A stretch of DNA of 7,521 nucleotides from assembly GCA_937928475.1 (NCBI GenBank), contig CALFVE010000099.1:1-7521 (forward strand), in the 5' to 3' direction. Positions 1 through 5,997 of this stretch are shown here, one piece after another; position 1 is the first letter of the stretch, and every line of letters begins with the position of its first letter. The notes beneath the pieces were generated by a model. That model saw nothing but the letters and a program-made list of their open reading frames with translations. It was not told the origin of the DNA and did no database searches. A program made the position numbers and the translations under genes. The DNA is from an uncultured bacterium. Lineage in GTDB: Bacteria > Armatimonadota > Zipacnadia > Zipacnadales > Zipacnadaceae.

Positions 1-342
1 GGCTACGACGGCGCCGTGGGGATCGGTCCTTCCAACATCTTGACCGAACCCGGCACTCGCACCGCGGCTGAACTGATCGCCGAGATTGACGACGGCCTCT
101 ACATCAACGATGCCGCCCTCACCGCGGACGCAATCAGCGGCGACCTCTCGGCCACCGTGGACTTCGGCTTCAGGATCGAGAAAGGCGAACTGACGCATCC
201 CGTCCAAGCCACGATGATCGGTGGCAACCTCCTGGATCTGACCGCGCGCCTGGATGCCGTCTCCTCCGATTACCGGGCGGAGCCGGGTCGCCGCATGCCC
301 AGCCTGCGGCTCAGTTCCGTGCAGGTGTCAAGCGGAGGCTAA
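1..342 (+). CDS. pmbA: TldE/PmbA-family protein, C-terminal fragment (5' end outside window)
   Basis: The reading frame is open from the first base and ends at TAA 340-342, so this is the last 113 residues of a longer protein. The segment carries the C-terminal pattern of the TldD/PmbA (TldD/TldE) family: a PSN...EPGT stretch, an ELIAEIDDGLYI segment, then a GDLS...IEKGEL...PV section and GGNLLDL near the end. In known members TldD and TldE form a heterodimeric, cytoplasmic metalloprotease that trims unfolded or modified peptides. The HExxxH zinc motif belongs to TldD and lies upstream of the region seen here, so catalytic status cannot be judged. The PSN-EPGT style resembles the TldE/PmbA subunit more than TldD. 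A GTG at position 16 is in frame but is internal, because homology continues to the window edge. trpF begins 2 bases after the stop and is probably co-transcribed. The family call is firm; the subunit call is moderate. Confidence 0.8.
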   Translation, partial: GYDGAVGIGPSNILTEPGTRTAAELIAEIDDGLYINDAALTADAISGDLSATVDFGFRIEKGELTHPVQATMIGGNLLDLTARLDAVSSDYRAEPGRRMPSLRLSSVQVSSGG

Positions 343-344
343 AC

Positions 345-1046
345 ATGCCTCGGCCCTGGCTGAAGATCTGTGGGCTGCGGGACCCGGAGATGCTCCGCCA
401 GGCACTGAACCTGGGCGCCCGTTACGTGGGAGTTGTGGTGGAGGTGCCACGCTCGCCTCGGTCGCTGGACCTGGCGGCGGCGGAACAACTCGTGCGGATC
501 TGTCCCGAGCGCACGGTGGTGGTGGTGCAGGACCTACCCGCGGGCCGGCTGGAGCAAGTGCTGGCGGCCTTGCGACCGGGCGGGGTGCAGTTGCACGGAG
601 CCGAGCCCCCAAAACTCGTGGAACAGATGAGACGGGTTTTCCCTTTCGTTCAGGTCTGGAAGGCGCTGGGAATTGCGCCGGAGGTCGCTGATCGCACTGA
701 GGAAGTGGTCCGGCTAGGCAGTGCCGCGGCTGAGTACCTGGCTGCCGGCGTCGAGGTGGTGGTGCTTGATTCGCGCACCCCCGCCGGGTTTGGCGGAACC
801 GGCCAGACTGCCAACTGGGAGATTGCCGCGGCGCTAGTGCGCAGGCTGGCCTGCCCGGTTGTGCTCGCGGGTGGGCTGAATGCGCAGAACTTGCGCGCGG
901 CTGCCCAAGTGGTGCAACCGGCGGGGCTGGATGTCTCCAGCGGGGTAGAAATAGCGCCGGGGAAGAAGTCGCCGGAGCTGCTCCAGCAACTGTTCACTCA
1001 GTGGCGGAGTCTGCCGGAAATGGCATCAGGGGATGAGGTAGCCTGA
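345..1046 (+). CDS. trpF: phosphoribosylanthranilate isomerase (TrpF)
   Basis: This enzyme converts N-(5-phosphoribosyl)anthranilate to CdRP, the third step of tryptophan synthesis, in the cytoplasm. The 233-residue product has the TrpF signatures in order: KICG at residues 7-10 with the catalytic Cys9, SPR at 37-39, VQLHG at 81-85, LDS at 141-143 with the catalytic Asp142, the phosphate-binding GFGGTG at 148-153, LAGGL at 174-178, and GLDVSSGVE at 194-202 followed by PGKK. Length is near the family's usual 200-230. The ATG start is supported by GGAGG at 334-338, six bases upstream and inside the end of the preceding gene. It lies 2 bases after the PmbA-like stop, so translational coupling is likely. 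No other trp gene is in view. The second strand reads GVVVEVPRSPRS, unlike the common GF(V/I)FxxxSPR form. The 3' end overlaps the convergent dgkA-PAP2 gene by 21 bases. Function is well supported by the intact catalytic pair. Confidence 0.93.
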   Translation: MPRPWLKICGLRDPEMLRQALNLGARYVGVVVEVPRSPRSLDLAAAEQLVRICPERTVVVVQDLPAGRLEQVLAALRPGGVQLHGAEPPKLVEQMRRVFPFVQVWKALGIAPEVADRTEEVVRLGSAAAEYLAAGVEVVVLDSRTPAGFGGTGQTANWEIAAALVRRLACPVVLAGGLNAQNLRAAAQVVQPAGLDVSSGVEIAPGKKSPELLQQLFTQWRSLPEMASGDEVA

Positions 1047-1826
1047 CGGCCACAGGAAGAGCAAGATGCCGACCGCCGTCCCCAGCAAGGCGCCCAGGAT
1101 GATCTCCAGCGGCGAGTGGATGCGCGCCTGCAGACGGCTCTGAGAGACCAGCAGGGCCAAGGACAAGGCCAACAGCGTCACGGCCCAGTCGCGGGTGAGA
1201 ATAGCGATGCTGGTGGTGACGAGCATTCCCAAGGCGGTGTGCCCGGAAATGACGCCCCCACGCCAGAAGGCTCCCCGCCGCGTCTTGTACTTCAGGTAGC
1301 CAATGATCAAGCCAATCCCGATGATGCCGATAACCAGCAGCACCATTGCCCCGGTCCGGTGCGGCCGAGGCGGGTAGGGAATCATCCGCAGGGCCTGGCG
1401 CAAGCGGTCGTTGGGGAAGAACACCACCCCGGCCACGATCAGGGCATAGACGGAGGCGACCAACACCGCCCCGGCGGCAATGTCCTTGATGGTCTTGGCA
1501 GCCGGATTGTAGGAATCCACCACCAGGTCCACGGTCATCTCCACCGCAGTGTTGATCATCTCGGTGATCAGCACCAGACTCATAGCTACGAGCAGGCTGA
1601 GCAGTTCCAGTTCGGAGACCCCCAAGCCCCAGGCTCCGACCAAGACCAAGGCGATGATCCCGGCGTGCACTCGCATGTGCCGCTGGCTAGTGAAAACGAA
1701 CAGCACACCATCCCAGGCGTAGCGGAAAGAGCGCATCACACTCTTGCGCTCATAACGCCATTGCAGTTCATGCCGCGAGGCCGGCTCTTCGCCGGGATCC
1801 CTCTGTTTTCTCTGCGCCTCGGACAT
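1026..1826 (-). CDS. dgkA: DgkA-type lipid kinase fused to a PAP2-type phosphatase
   Basis: Residues about 30-137 form a DgkA-family integral membrane kinase. They include SFRYAWDG (33-40), EMINTAVE (89-96) with the two conserved Glu and the Asn, Asp100, and KTIKDIAAGAVLVA (111-124). Residues about 155-258 form a PAP2-like phosphatase domain with K/R-rich KYKTRRG (179-185), SGH (194-196) and SRxxxxxH (230-237). Gram-positive DgkA homologues mostly phosphorylate undecaprenol, and PAP2 enzymes such as PgpB/BcrC dephosphorylate undecaprenyl pyrophosphate. The fusion could therefore supply undecaprenyl phosphate by both routes; this is inference, and diacylglycerol/phosphatidate chemistry is the alternative. 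About six to seven hydrophobic segments are visible. Two deviations stand out: Gln48 where many kinases have the metal-binding Glu before NxRxH (here QRHMRVH), and HxxxE (237-241) rather than HxxxD in the phosphatase. The ATG start has GAGG eight bases upstream. The gene lies 22 bases after ybeY and is last in the operon. Confidence 0.88.
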   Translation of the reverse strand: MSEAQRKQRDPGEEPASRHELQWRYERKSVMRSFRYAWDGVLFVFTSQRHMRVHAGIIALVLVGAWGLGVSELELLSLLVAMSLVLITEMINTAVEMTVDLVVDSYNPAAKTIKDIAAGAVLVASVYALIVAGVVFFPNDRLRQALRMIPYPPRPHRTGAMVLLVIGIIGIGLIIGYLKYKTRRGAFWRGGVISGHTALGMLVTTSIAILTRDWAVTLLALSLALLVSQSRLQARIHSPLEIILGALLGTAVGILLFLWPSGYLIP

Positions 1827-1848
1827 GCGGAATGCCTCACTTGGGCGG

Positions 1849-2316
1849 TCAGGCGAGGCCGACTTCAGACAGGGCCCGGTCTGCCGCCATCTCCTCCCAG
1901 GTTCTCATCTGTTCGCGGCCGGCGGGTGTGTCGTCCCGATAGCCCAGCGTGTGCAGGGTGCCATGGGCCACCAGGATTGCCAACTCCCGGGCCAGACTGT
2001 GGCCACCTTCCTCGGCCTGAGCCGCCGCGACCGCCGCGCAGAGGATGACCTCCCCGCAGCGGCCCTGCTCGCTATCCTCGGCCGGGAAAGCGATCACGTC
2101 TGTCGGTCCCTCCCGTCCCAAATAAGCGCGGTTCAACCGGGCCATGCGCTCGGCGTCCACCACTGCCACGCTGACGCAGTCCAGCGACCCCTCGGCCAAG
2201 GCCAGGGCCTGGCGCACCGCTGCCGGCAGGACTTCCTCGGGCAAGGGGAGGTCTTGCAAGTTGCGCAGTTCCACCTTCGGCCCTTCCTGCTCCTGGGTTC
2301 TACTTGGCGTGTTCAT
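1849..2316 (-). CDS. ybeY: endoribonuclease YbeY (16S rRNA maturation factor)
   Basis: YbeY is a zinc-dependent single-strand endoribonuclease acting in 16S rRNA 3' maturation and ribosome quality control. The 155-residue product matches the usual length. It has LNRAYLG (61-67), TDVIAFP (72-78, normally TDVLSFP), GEVILC (88-93) and the metal site HGTLH (118-122) followed by GYRDD (125-129). The canonical site is HGxLHLxGYDH, with three His ligands. Here His118 and His122 are present, but the third His position is Asp128. The Arg that usually follows the Tyr in LNxxYR is Leu66. Some homologues probably share these variants, so I read it as a divergent but likely functional YbeY. The ATG start overlaps the end of the pgpH-like gene by 17 bases and has a weak AGGG five bases upstream. 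The order PhoH-like, PgpH-like, YbeY, DgkA is the conserved cluster and supports the call. Confidence 0.92.
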   Translation of the reverse strand: MNTPSRTQEQEGPKVELRNLQDLPLPEEVLPAAVRQALALAEGSLDCVSVAVVDAERMARLNRAYLGREGPTDVIAFPAEDSEQGRCGEVILCAAVAAAQAEEGGHSLARELAILVAHGTLHTLGYRDDTPAGREQMRTWEEMAADRALSEVGLA

Positions 2317-4519
2317 CTTGGCCCTGGATCGCAGCCCCCAACACCGCGGCCAGCGGGCCCTCGCGCTGCTCGGGCGAGAGTTTCTCGGCGAGCAGACGTG
2401 CCTCCTCAGGAATCTGCTCCGGATACTTGATACGGTGGTGGTAGGCGCTATTCAGGCTGGCAATCAGCGTCTCCCGCACCCGGGTCAACTCCTGGAACTC
2501 CAGGGGACACTCATCGAGTTGTCCGTCGTCCACGCGGGACTGCACCAGGCGGTTGACCAGACGCTCCACGTTAGCCGGGGTCGGCTCGTCTAGGGTGCGC
2601 ACTGCGGCCTCCACGGCGTCGGCCAGCATGATCACCGCGCATTCCTTGGTTTGTGGCTTGGGACCGGGGTAGCGGAAGCTTGACTCGGGAACTTCCGTGC
2701 CCACCGGTGCTTCCTCCACGGCCTTCTCATAGAAATAGCGGATAAGGTCGGTGCCTTGGTGCTGTTCGATAATGGCCACAATCGGTTCGGGGAGTTTGGC
2801 CTCCCGGGCCATCTCCGCGCCGTCGCGGGGATGGGAACTGATGATCAGCGCCGAGATGTAGGGAGAGAGCCGATCATGCGGATTCTCCCCGCCGAACTGG
2901 TTCTCCACGAAAAAGTAGGGGCGCTTGAGCTTCCCGATGTCGTGGTAGAGGGCAGCGGTACGGACAAACAGCCCGCTCAGCCCGATGGCCTCCGCGGCCT
3001 GCTCGGCCAAGTTACTGACCATCACCGAGGACTGGTAGGTGCCGGGCGCCTCGCGCATCAAGCGCTGCAGGAGCGGCTGGTGGGGGCTCGCCAGTTCGGC
3101 GAGGCGCAGGTCAGTAAGCAGGTTGAGGGGTCGGTCGAGGGCGATCATGGTCCCGATCGCTAGAATGGCCGCCACTGCGCCGCCCGCCGCAGTGAAGCCC
3201 AGGACCGGCCAGGATTGCTCCTGGCCAAAGGCCTCCGTGGTCACCAGGAGCACGGCAGTATTGTAAACGGCGATCCCTACGGCGGTGAGCACGAAGGCAC
3301 CGGTACGGGTGCTGCTGAGACTCACCACATGCGCGGCCACGCCTCCGCAGAGCAGCGTCGCGGCCACCAGTCTTACGCTGGCCTCGGGAATCACTAGGCC
3401 GAGCAATAAGGCGGACAGAGCCGCCACCAGCAGACCCAGGTCTGCACAGGCCACCAGAGAGACCAACATGGCAGCGGCGGTGACGGCGGTCACCGCCAAG
3501 GCGTCTAGGTACATGGCGGCTTGGCCCAGGCGGAAGGTCAGGGCCACCAGTGCGACGACGCCGCAGATGAGCATCAACCGTCCGAACTGGGTGTAGGCCT
3601 GCCGGCAGACGCGTCGAGTGAAGTAGAACAGACAATAGACGAGCAGGGCGAGGACAGCCACCAGGGCCAGCGCCTGGGAGTAGAGCACGGTGGGGTTCAT
3701 CAGTCCCAAGGCGCGAAGAGCATCCAGATGCCGCTGGGTGACGATCTCCCCGGGGGTGATGACCACGTCCCCAGCGCGGATAGTCTGCTGCACCGGCCGC
3801 ACTGCCGCCGCCGCGCGCTCCTGTTCCGCCTGGGTTGCCTCGGGGTCGGCTACCAGGTTGGGGACCAGCACCGCCCGGGCCACCTCGGCGGCCATCGCCG
3901 TGTAGGGGGCGGTGAAGCCCAGGTTCTCGGCTTCCCGAGTCACCGCGTCGCGGGCCCCCGTCAGGTCGTCGGTGTCCACCCGGATGGTGTAAGCGGTCAT
4001 GCCTTTCCTGACCAGTTTCTCCGCTCCCTGGGCTACCCGCTGCAGAGTCCCCGCCGGAGTGGTAACGGCCAACCGCAGGGTCTGCTCGGAGAGTTTGAAC
4101 TCCAGCCCTCCCTGCAGGGCCTGCATCTTCGCCTCAGTGTCTTCGAGGTTGGGGTCTTGCTGCACTTGCTGCGCGCGGGTGAAGAGGTCCTCGAGAGCCT
4201 GAAGCGCGGCGGAGAGCGCCTGCGGGTCCGATTTGTACTTGGTGGGCACCGATTGCCGGGCCTGTTGGCGCAGCCGCTCGGTGCGTTCCGTATCTATGTA
4301 TACAGCGCTGCGGGCCGCCACGATGGTGCGGTCCGCGCGATCCCCGACGTGCAGGGAGACTGCTGGGGGCATGATCCGTCCCCACAGAACCAGGAGCAGC
4401 GTAGCGAGTAAGGTTCCGGCCAGCAAGAAGTTGCGCCTGCGCAGCCGCAGGAAGAGTGCCTCCAGCCGGTCCGGACCTGCCGCCCGTCGAGGGAGGGAGA
4501 AAGCGCGCATCCTGATCAC
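2300..4519 (-). CDS. pgpH: 7TM-HD family phosphodiesterase (PgpH-like, cyclic di-AMP)
   Basis: The 739-residue membrane protein has the PgpH architecture. A transmembrane helix (about 31-47) is followed by a long extracytoplasmic 7TMR-HDED-type domain (about 50-275, with a helical charged section and a VITPGEIVT element near 253-261). A cluster of roughly seven hydrophobic segments follows (about 280-461), then a cytoplasmic HD domain (about 485-645). HDIGK is at 526-530, NPHDRLSP at 546-553, His563 in SSHPRDG, EQHQGT at 585-590, FRYPGPKPQTKE at 615-626 and Asp634. Family members hydrolyse c-di-AMP to pApA. Two positions corresponding to metal ligands of characterised PgpH differ: the His of GTYxHS is Ser497 and the second His of EQHHGT is Gln588. 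The frame starts at GTG 4519, which overlaps the PhoH-like stop as GTGA; GGAGG lies only 3 bases upstream. ATG 4510 (residue 4) is an alternative, 12 bases from the same GGAGG. The family is firm; activity is uncertain. Confidence 0.9.
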   Translation of the reverse strand: MIRMRAFSLPRRAAGPDRLEALFLRLRRRNFLLAGTLLATLLLVLWGRIMPPAVSLHVGDRADRTIVAARSAVYIDTERTERLRQQARQSVPTKYKSDPQALSAALQALEDLFTRAQQVQQDPNLEDTEAKMQALQGGLEFKLSEQTLRLAVTTPAGTLQRVAQGAEKLVRKGMTAYTIRVDTDDLTGARDAVTREAENLGFTAPYTAMAAEVARAVLVPNLVADPEATQAEQERAAAAVRPVQQTIRAGDVVITPGEIVTQRHLDALRALGLMNPTVLYSQALALVAVLALLVYCLFYFTRRVCRQAYTQFGRLMLICGVVALVALTFRLGQAAMYLDALAVTAVTAAAMLVSLVACADLGLLVAALSALLLGLVIPEASVRLVAATLLCGGVAAHVVSLSSTRTGAFVLTAVGIAVYNTAVLLVTTEAFGQEQSWPVLGFTAAGGAVAAILAIGTMIALDRPLNLLTDLRLAELASPHQPLLQRLMREAPGTYQSSVMVSNLAEQAAEAIGLSGLFVRTAALYHDIGKLKRPYFFVENQFGGENPHDRLSPYISALIISSHPRDGAEMAREAKLPEPIVAIIEQHQGTDLIRYFYEKAVEEAPVGTEVPESSFRYPGPKPQTKECAVIMLADAVEAAVRTLDEPTPANVERLVNRLVQSRVDDGQLDECPLEFQELTRVRETLIASLNSAYHHRIKYPEQIPEEARLLAEKLSPEQREGPLAAVLGAAIQGQDEHAK

Positions 4520-5523
4520 TCCCCTCCCGCGCGGCCTTCGCGCCCGCCAGGCCGCTCCGCCCGCTCGTAGGCTTGCACGATGCGCTGCACCAGGTCATGC
4601 CGCACGATGTCTTCCTGGCCCAGGCGCACCACGGCCAGGCCGGGCAGCCCTTCCAGGAGCTCGATGGCGTGCACCAACCCGCTCTTCACGGCGCCGGGCA
4701 GGTCGGTCTGGGTCGTATCCCCCGTCACGATCATCTTGGAGCCGAAGCCTAGCCGGGTGAGCGCCATCTTCATCTGTCCGGGGGTGGTGTTCTGGGCCTC
4801 ATCCAGCACAATGAAAGCGTCGTTGAGGGTGCGCCCGCGCATGTAGGCTAGCGGCACCACTTCAATGATTCCGCGGGCTAGATAGCGCTGGAACTGATCG
4901 GCGCCCATCACGTCGTGGAGCGCATCGTGCAGCGGGCGCAGATACGGGTCCACCTTCTCCATGATGTCGCCGGGCAGGAAGCCCAGCGCCTCCCCCGCCT
5001 CCACGATCGGCCGGGTGAGGATGACTCGGCTGGTTTCGCCCTGGCGCAGGGCGCCGGCCGCCAGGGCCATGGCCAGATAGGTCTTCCCGGTGCCCGCGGG
5101 TCCGGTGCAGAAGACCAGGTCATGGGTTCGTACCGCCTGCACGTACGCGATCTGCCCGCGCGTTCGCGCCCGCACCTGCTTCCCGCGGTGAGTCACGATC
5201 AGCGGTCCCTCGATCGTCTCGCTCTCCGCCAGGGAGGGGAGTTGCCCTTCGCGAGCCTGGCGCACCGCCAGGTGGACCTCCTCCAGCGTGGGCGCCTGAC
5301 CCCGGGCAATGCCGGACAGCAGGTGCTCCAGCACGGCCTGGGCCTGGCTTGCCGCCTCCCCCGAGATCTCGACACACTGCTCGCGGGGTTGCAAGCGTAC
5401 GGCGAGAGCGTCCTCGATGATGCGCAGATTCTGGTCATGGGCACCGAGCAGGGAGGGGAGGTGCTCACTGCTGCACACAACCCGAGCCGGGGCTGGCATC
5501 TGGTCCTGAGGAATGTCTGTCAC
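4516..5523 (-). CDS. phoH: PhoH-like ATPase (YbeZ/PhoL type)
   Basis: This is a cytoplasmic P-loop ATPase of the PhoH family, proposed to act as an RNA helicase or partner of YbeY in RNA metabolism. The 335-residue length is typical. After an N-terminal region (about 20-125, ending RARTRGQ) come Walker A GPAGTGKT (141-148), a RPIVEAGEALGFLPGD segment (171-186), AYMRGRTL (226-233), Walker B FIVLDEAQN (237-245) and MIVTGDTTQTDLP (264-276), all intact. The frame opens at GTG 5523, with only a weak GGAT five bases upstream. ATG 5499 (residue 9) has AGGA four bases upstream and is an equally good start. It shares a GTGA stop/start overlap with the pgpH-like gene, so coupled translation is likely. 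ybeY lies two genes downstream, the classical PhoH/YbeY association. About 103 bases separate it from the HIT gene, the longest gap inside the operon. Family assignment is very secure; the biochemical role rests on family knowledge. Confidence 0.94.
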   Translation of the reverse strand: MTDIPQDQMPAPARVVCSSEHLPSLLGAHDQNLRIIEDALAVRLQPREQCVEISGEAASQAQAVLEHLLSGIARGQAPTLEEVHLAVRQAREGQLPSLAESETIEGPLIVTHRGKQVRARTRGQIAYVQAVRTHDLVFCTGPAGTGKTYLAMALAAGALRQGETSRVILTRPIVEAGEALGFLPGDIMEKVDPYLRPLHDALHDVMGADQFQRYLARGIIEVVPLAYMRGRTLNDAFIVLDEAQNTTPGQMKMALTRLGFGSKMIVTGDTTQTDLPGAVKSGLVHAIELLEGLPGLAVVRLGQEDIVRHDLVQRIVQAYERAERPGGREGRAGGE

Positions 5524-5563
5524 GGCTATCCGTCTGCCCGCTGGGCGCTCATCAGTCTTGCCG

Positions 5564-5597
5564 CCGGGCGCTCCCGGGTGTTCGTGCCTGCGCCCAG
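5564..5597 (-). repeat. GC-rich inverted repeat in the HIT-phoH gap
   Basis: Within the 103 bases between the HIT gene and the PhoH-like gene, GCGCCCAG (5590-5597, plus strand) can pair with CCGGGCGC (5564-5571) around an 18-base loop, allowing one G-U pair in the minus-strand transcript. No T-run follows on the minus strand, so it does not look like an intrinsic terminator. It could be a leader hairpin upstream of phoH or simply a result of GC richness. I see no convincing promoter in this gap. Confidence 0.25.
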
Positions 5598-5626
5598 GAG
5601 TTGGCGACTGTTCCGTGCGGCGCCGG

Positions 5627-5971
5627 CTAGCCCGGAGGCCAGGTCAGGCGCCGCCCGCCCAGCAGGTGGAAGTGCAGATGATGCACGCTCTCGCCGGCGT
5701 CGGGGCCGACGTTGGCCACCAGGCGGTATCCGCTCTTCGCGATTCGCTCGCGTCGCGCCAGTTCTGCCGCCACGGCGCAGAGGTGGCCGACCAGGTCCTC
5801 GTCTTCCGCCTGGGCCGCCCCCAGGTTGGGCAGGTGTCGCCGCGGAACCACCAGTACGTGCACCGGCGCCTGGGGATTGATGTCGCGGAAGGCGACGGCC
5901 TGCTCATCCTCATAGATGATTTCGGCCGGGATCTCCTGGGCAATGATTCGGCAGAAAAGGCATTCGGGCAT
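5627..5971 (-). CDS. HIT-family (HINT-like) nucleotide hydrolase/transferase
   Basis: The 114-residue protein is a complete small HIT-domain protein of the HINT branch, which acts on nucleoside phosphoramidates and related adenylated compounds. It opens with CLFC (4-7), which with His46 in VVPRRH (41-46) forms the zinc site seen in many HINT proteins. AFRDINPQAPVHVLVVP (27-43) is the central strand region. The C-terminal HIT triad HxHxH is His98, His100 and His102 (in VHHLHFHLLGGR), where His100 is expected to be the nucleophile. The ATG start is well supported by AGGAGG at 5980-5985 (minus strand), with a nine-base spacer. It lies 26 bases after the MreB-like gene. The natural substrate cannot be told from sequence. 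HIT genes in this kind of cluster are usually treated as housekeeping. Confidence 0.93.
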   Translation of the reverse strand: MPECLFCRIIAQEIPAEIIYEDEQAVAFRDINPQAPVHVLVVPRRHLPNLGAAQAEDEDLVGHLCAVAAELARRERIAKSGYRLVANVGPDAGESVHHLHFHLLGGRRLTWPPG

Positions 5972-5978
5972 GACTCAG

Positions 5979-5992
5979 TACCTCCTGAGGTA
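5979..5992 (-). promoter_or_regulatory. near-palindrome containing the HIT gene Shine-Dalgarno
   Basis: TACCTC (5979-5984) and GAGGTA (5987-5992) are perfect inverse complements separated by two bases. On the minus strand this reads TACCTCAGGAGGTA, and the strong AGGAGG ribosome-binding site of the HIT gene sits in its right half. In RNA, five base pairs with a four-base loop would partly hide the site. Whether this regulates translation or is chance is unknown. Confidence 0.4.
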
Positions 5993-5997
5993 GGCCC

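Noticed and set aside
254..691. 145-residue plus-strand frame overlapping trpF
   Set aside because: Gly/Ala/Arg-rich with no motif; the trpF frame covers the same DNA with intact catalytic residues.
1116..2048. 310-residue plus-strand open frame opposite dgkA and ybeY
   Set aside because: Gln/His/Gly/Asp-rich low-complexity translation typical of the complement of membrane-protein codons; the opposite strand encodes clear DgkA-PAP2 and YbeY motifs.
3521..4411. 296-residue plus-strand open frame opposite the PgpH-like extracytoplasmic domain
   Set aside because: It has no domain signature and the His/Gly/Gln-rich composition of a shadow frame; the minus-strand PgpH architecture is continuous through this region.
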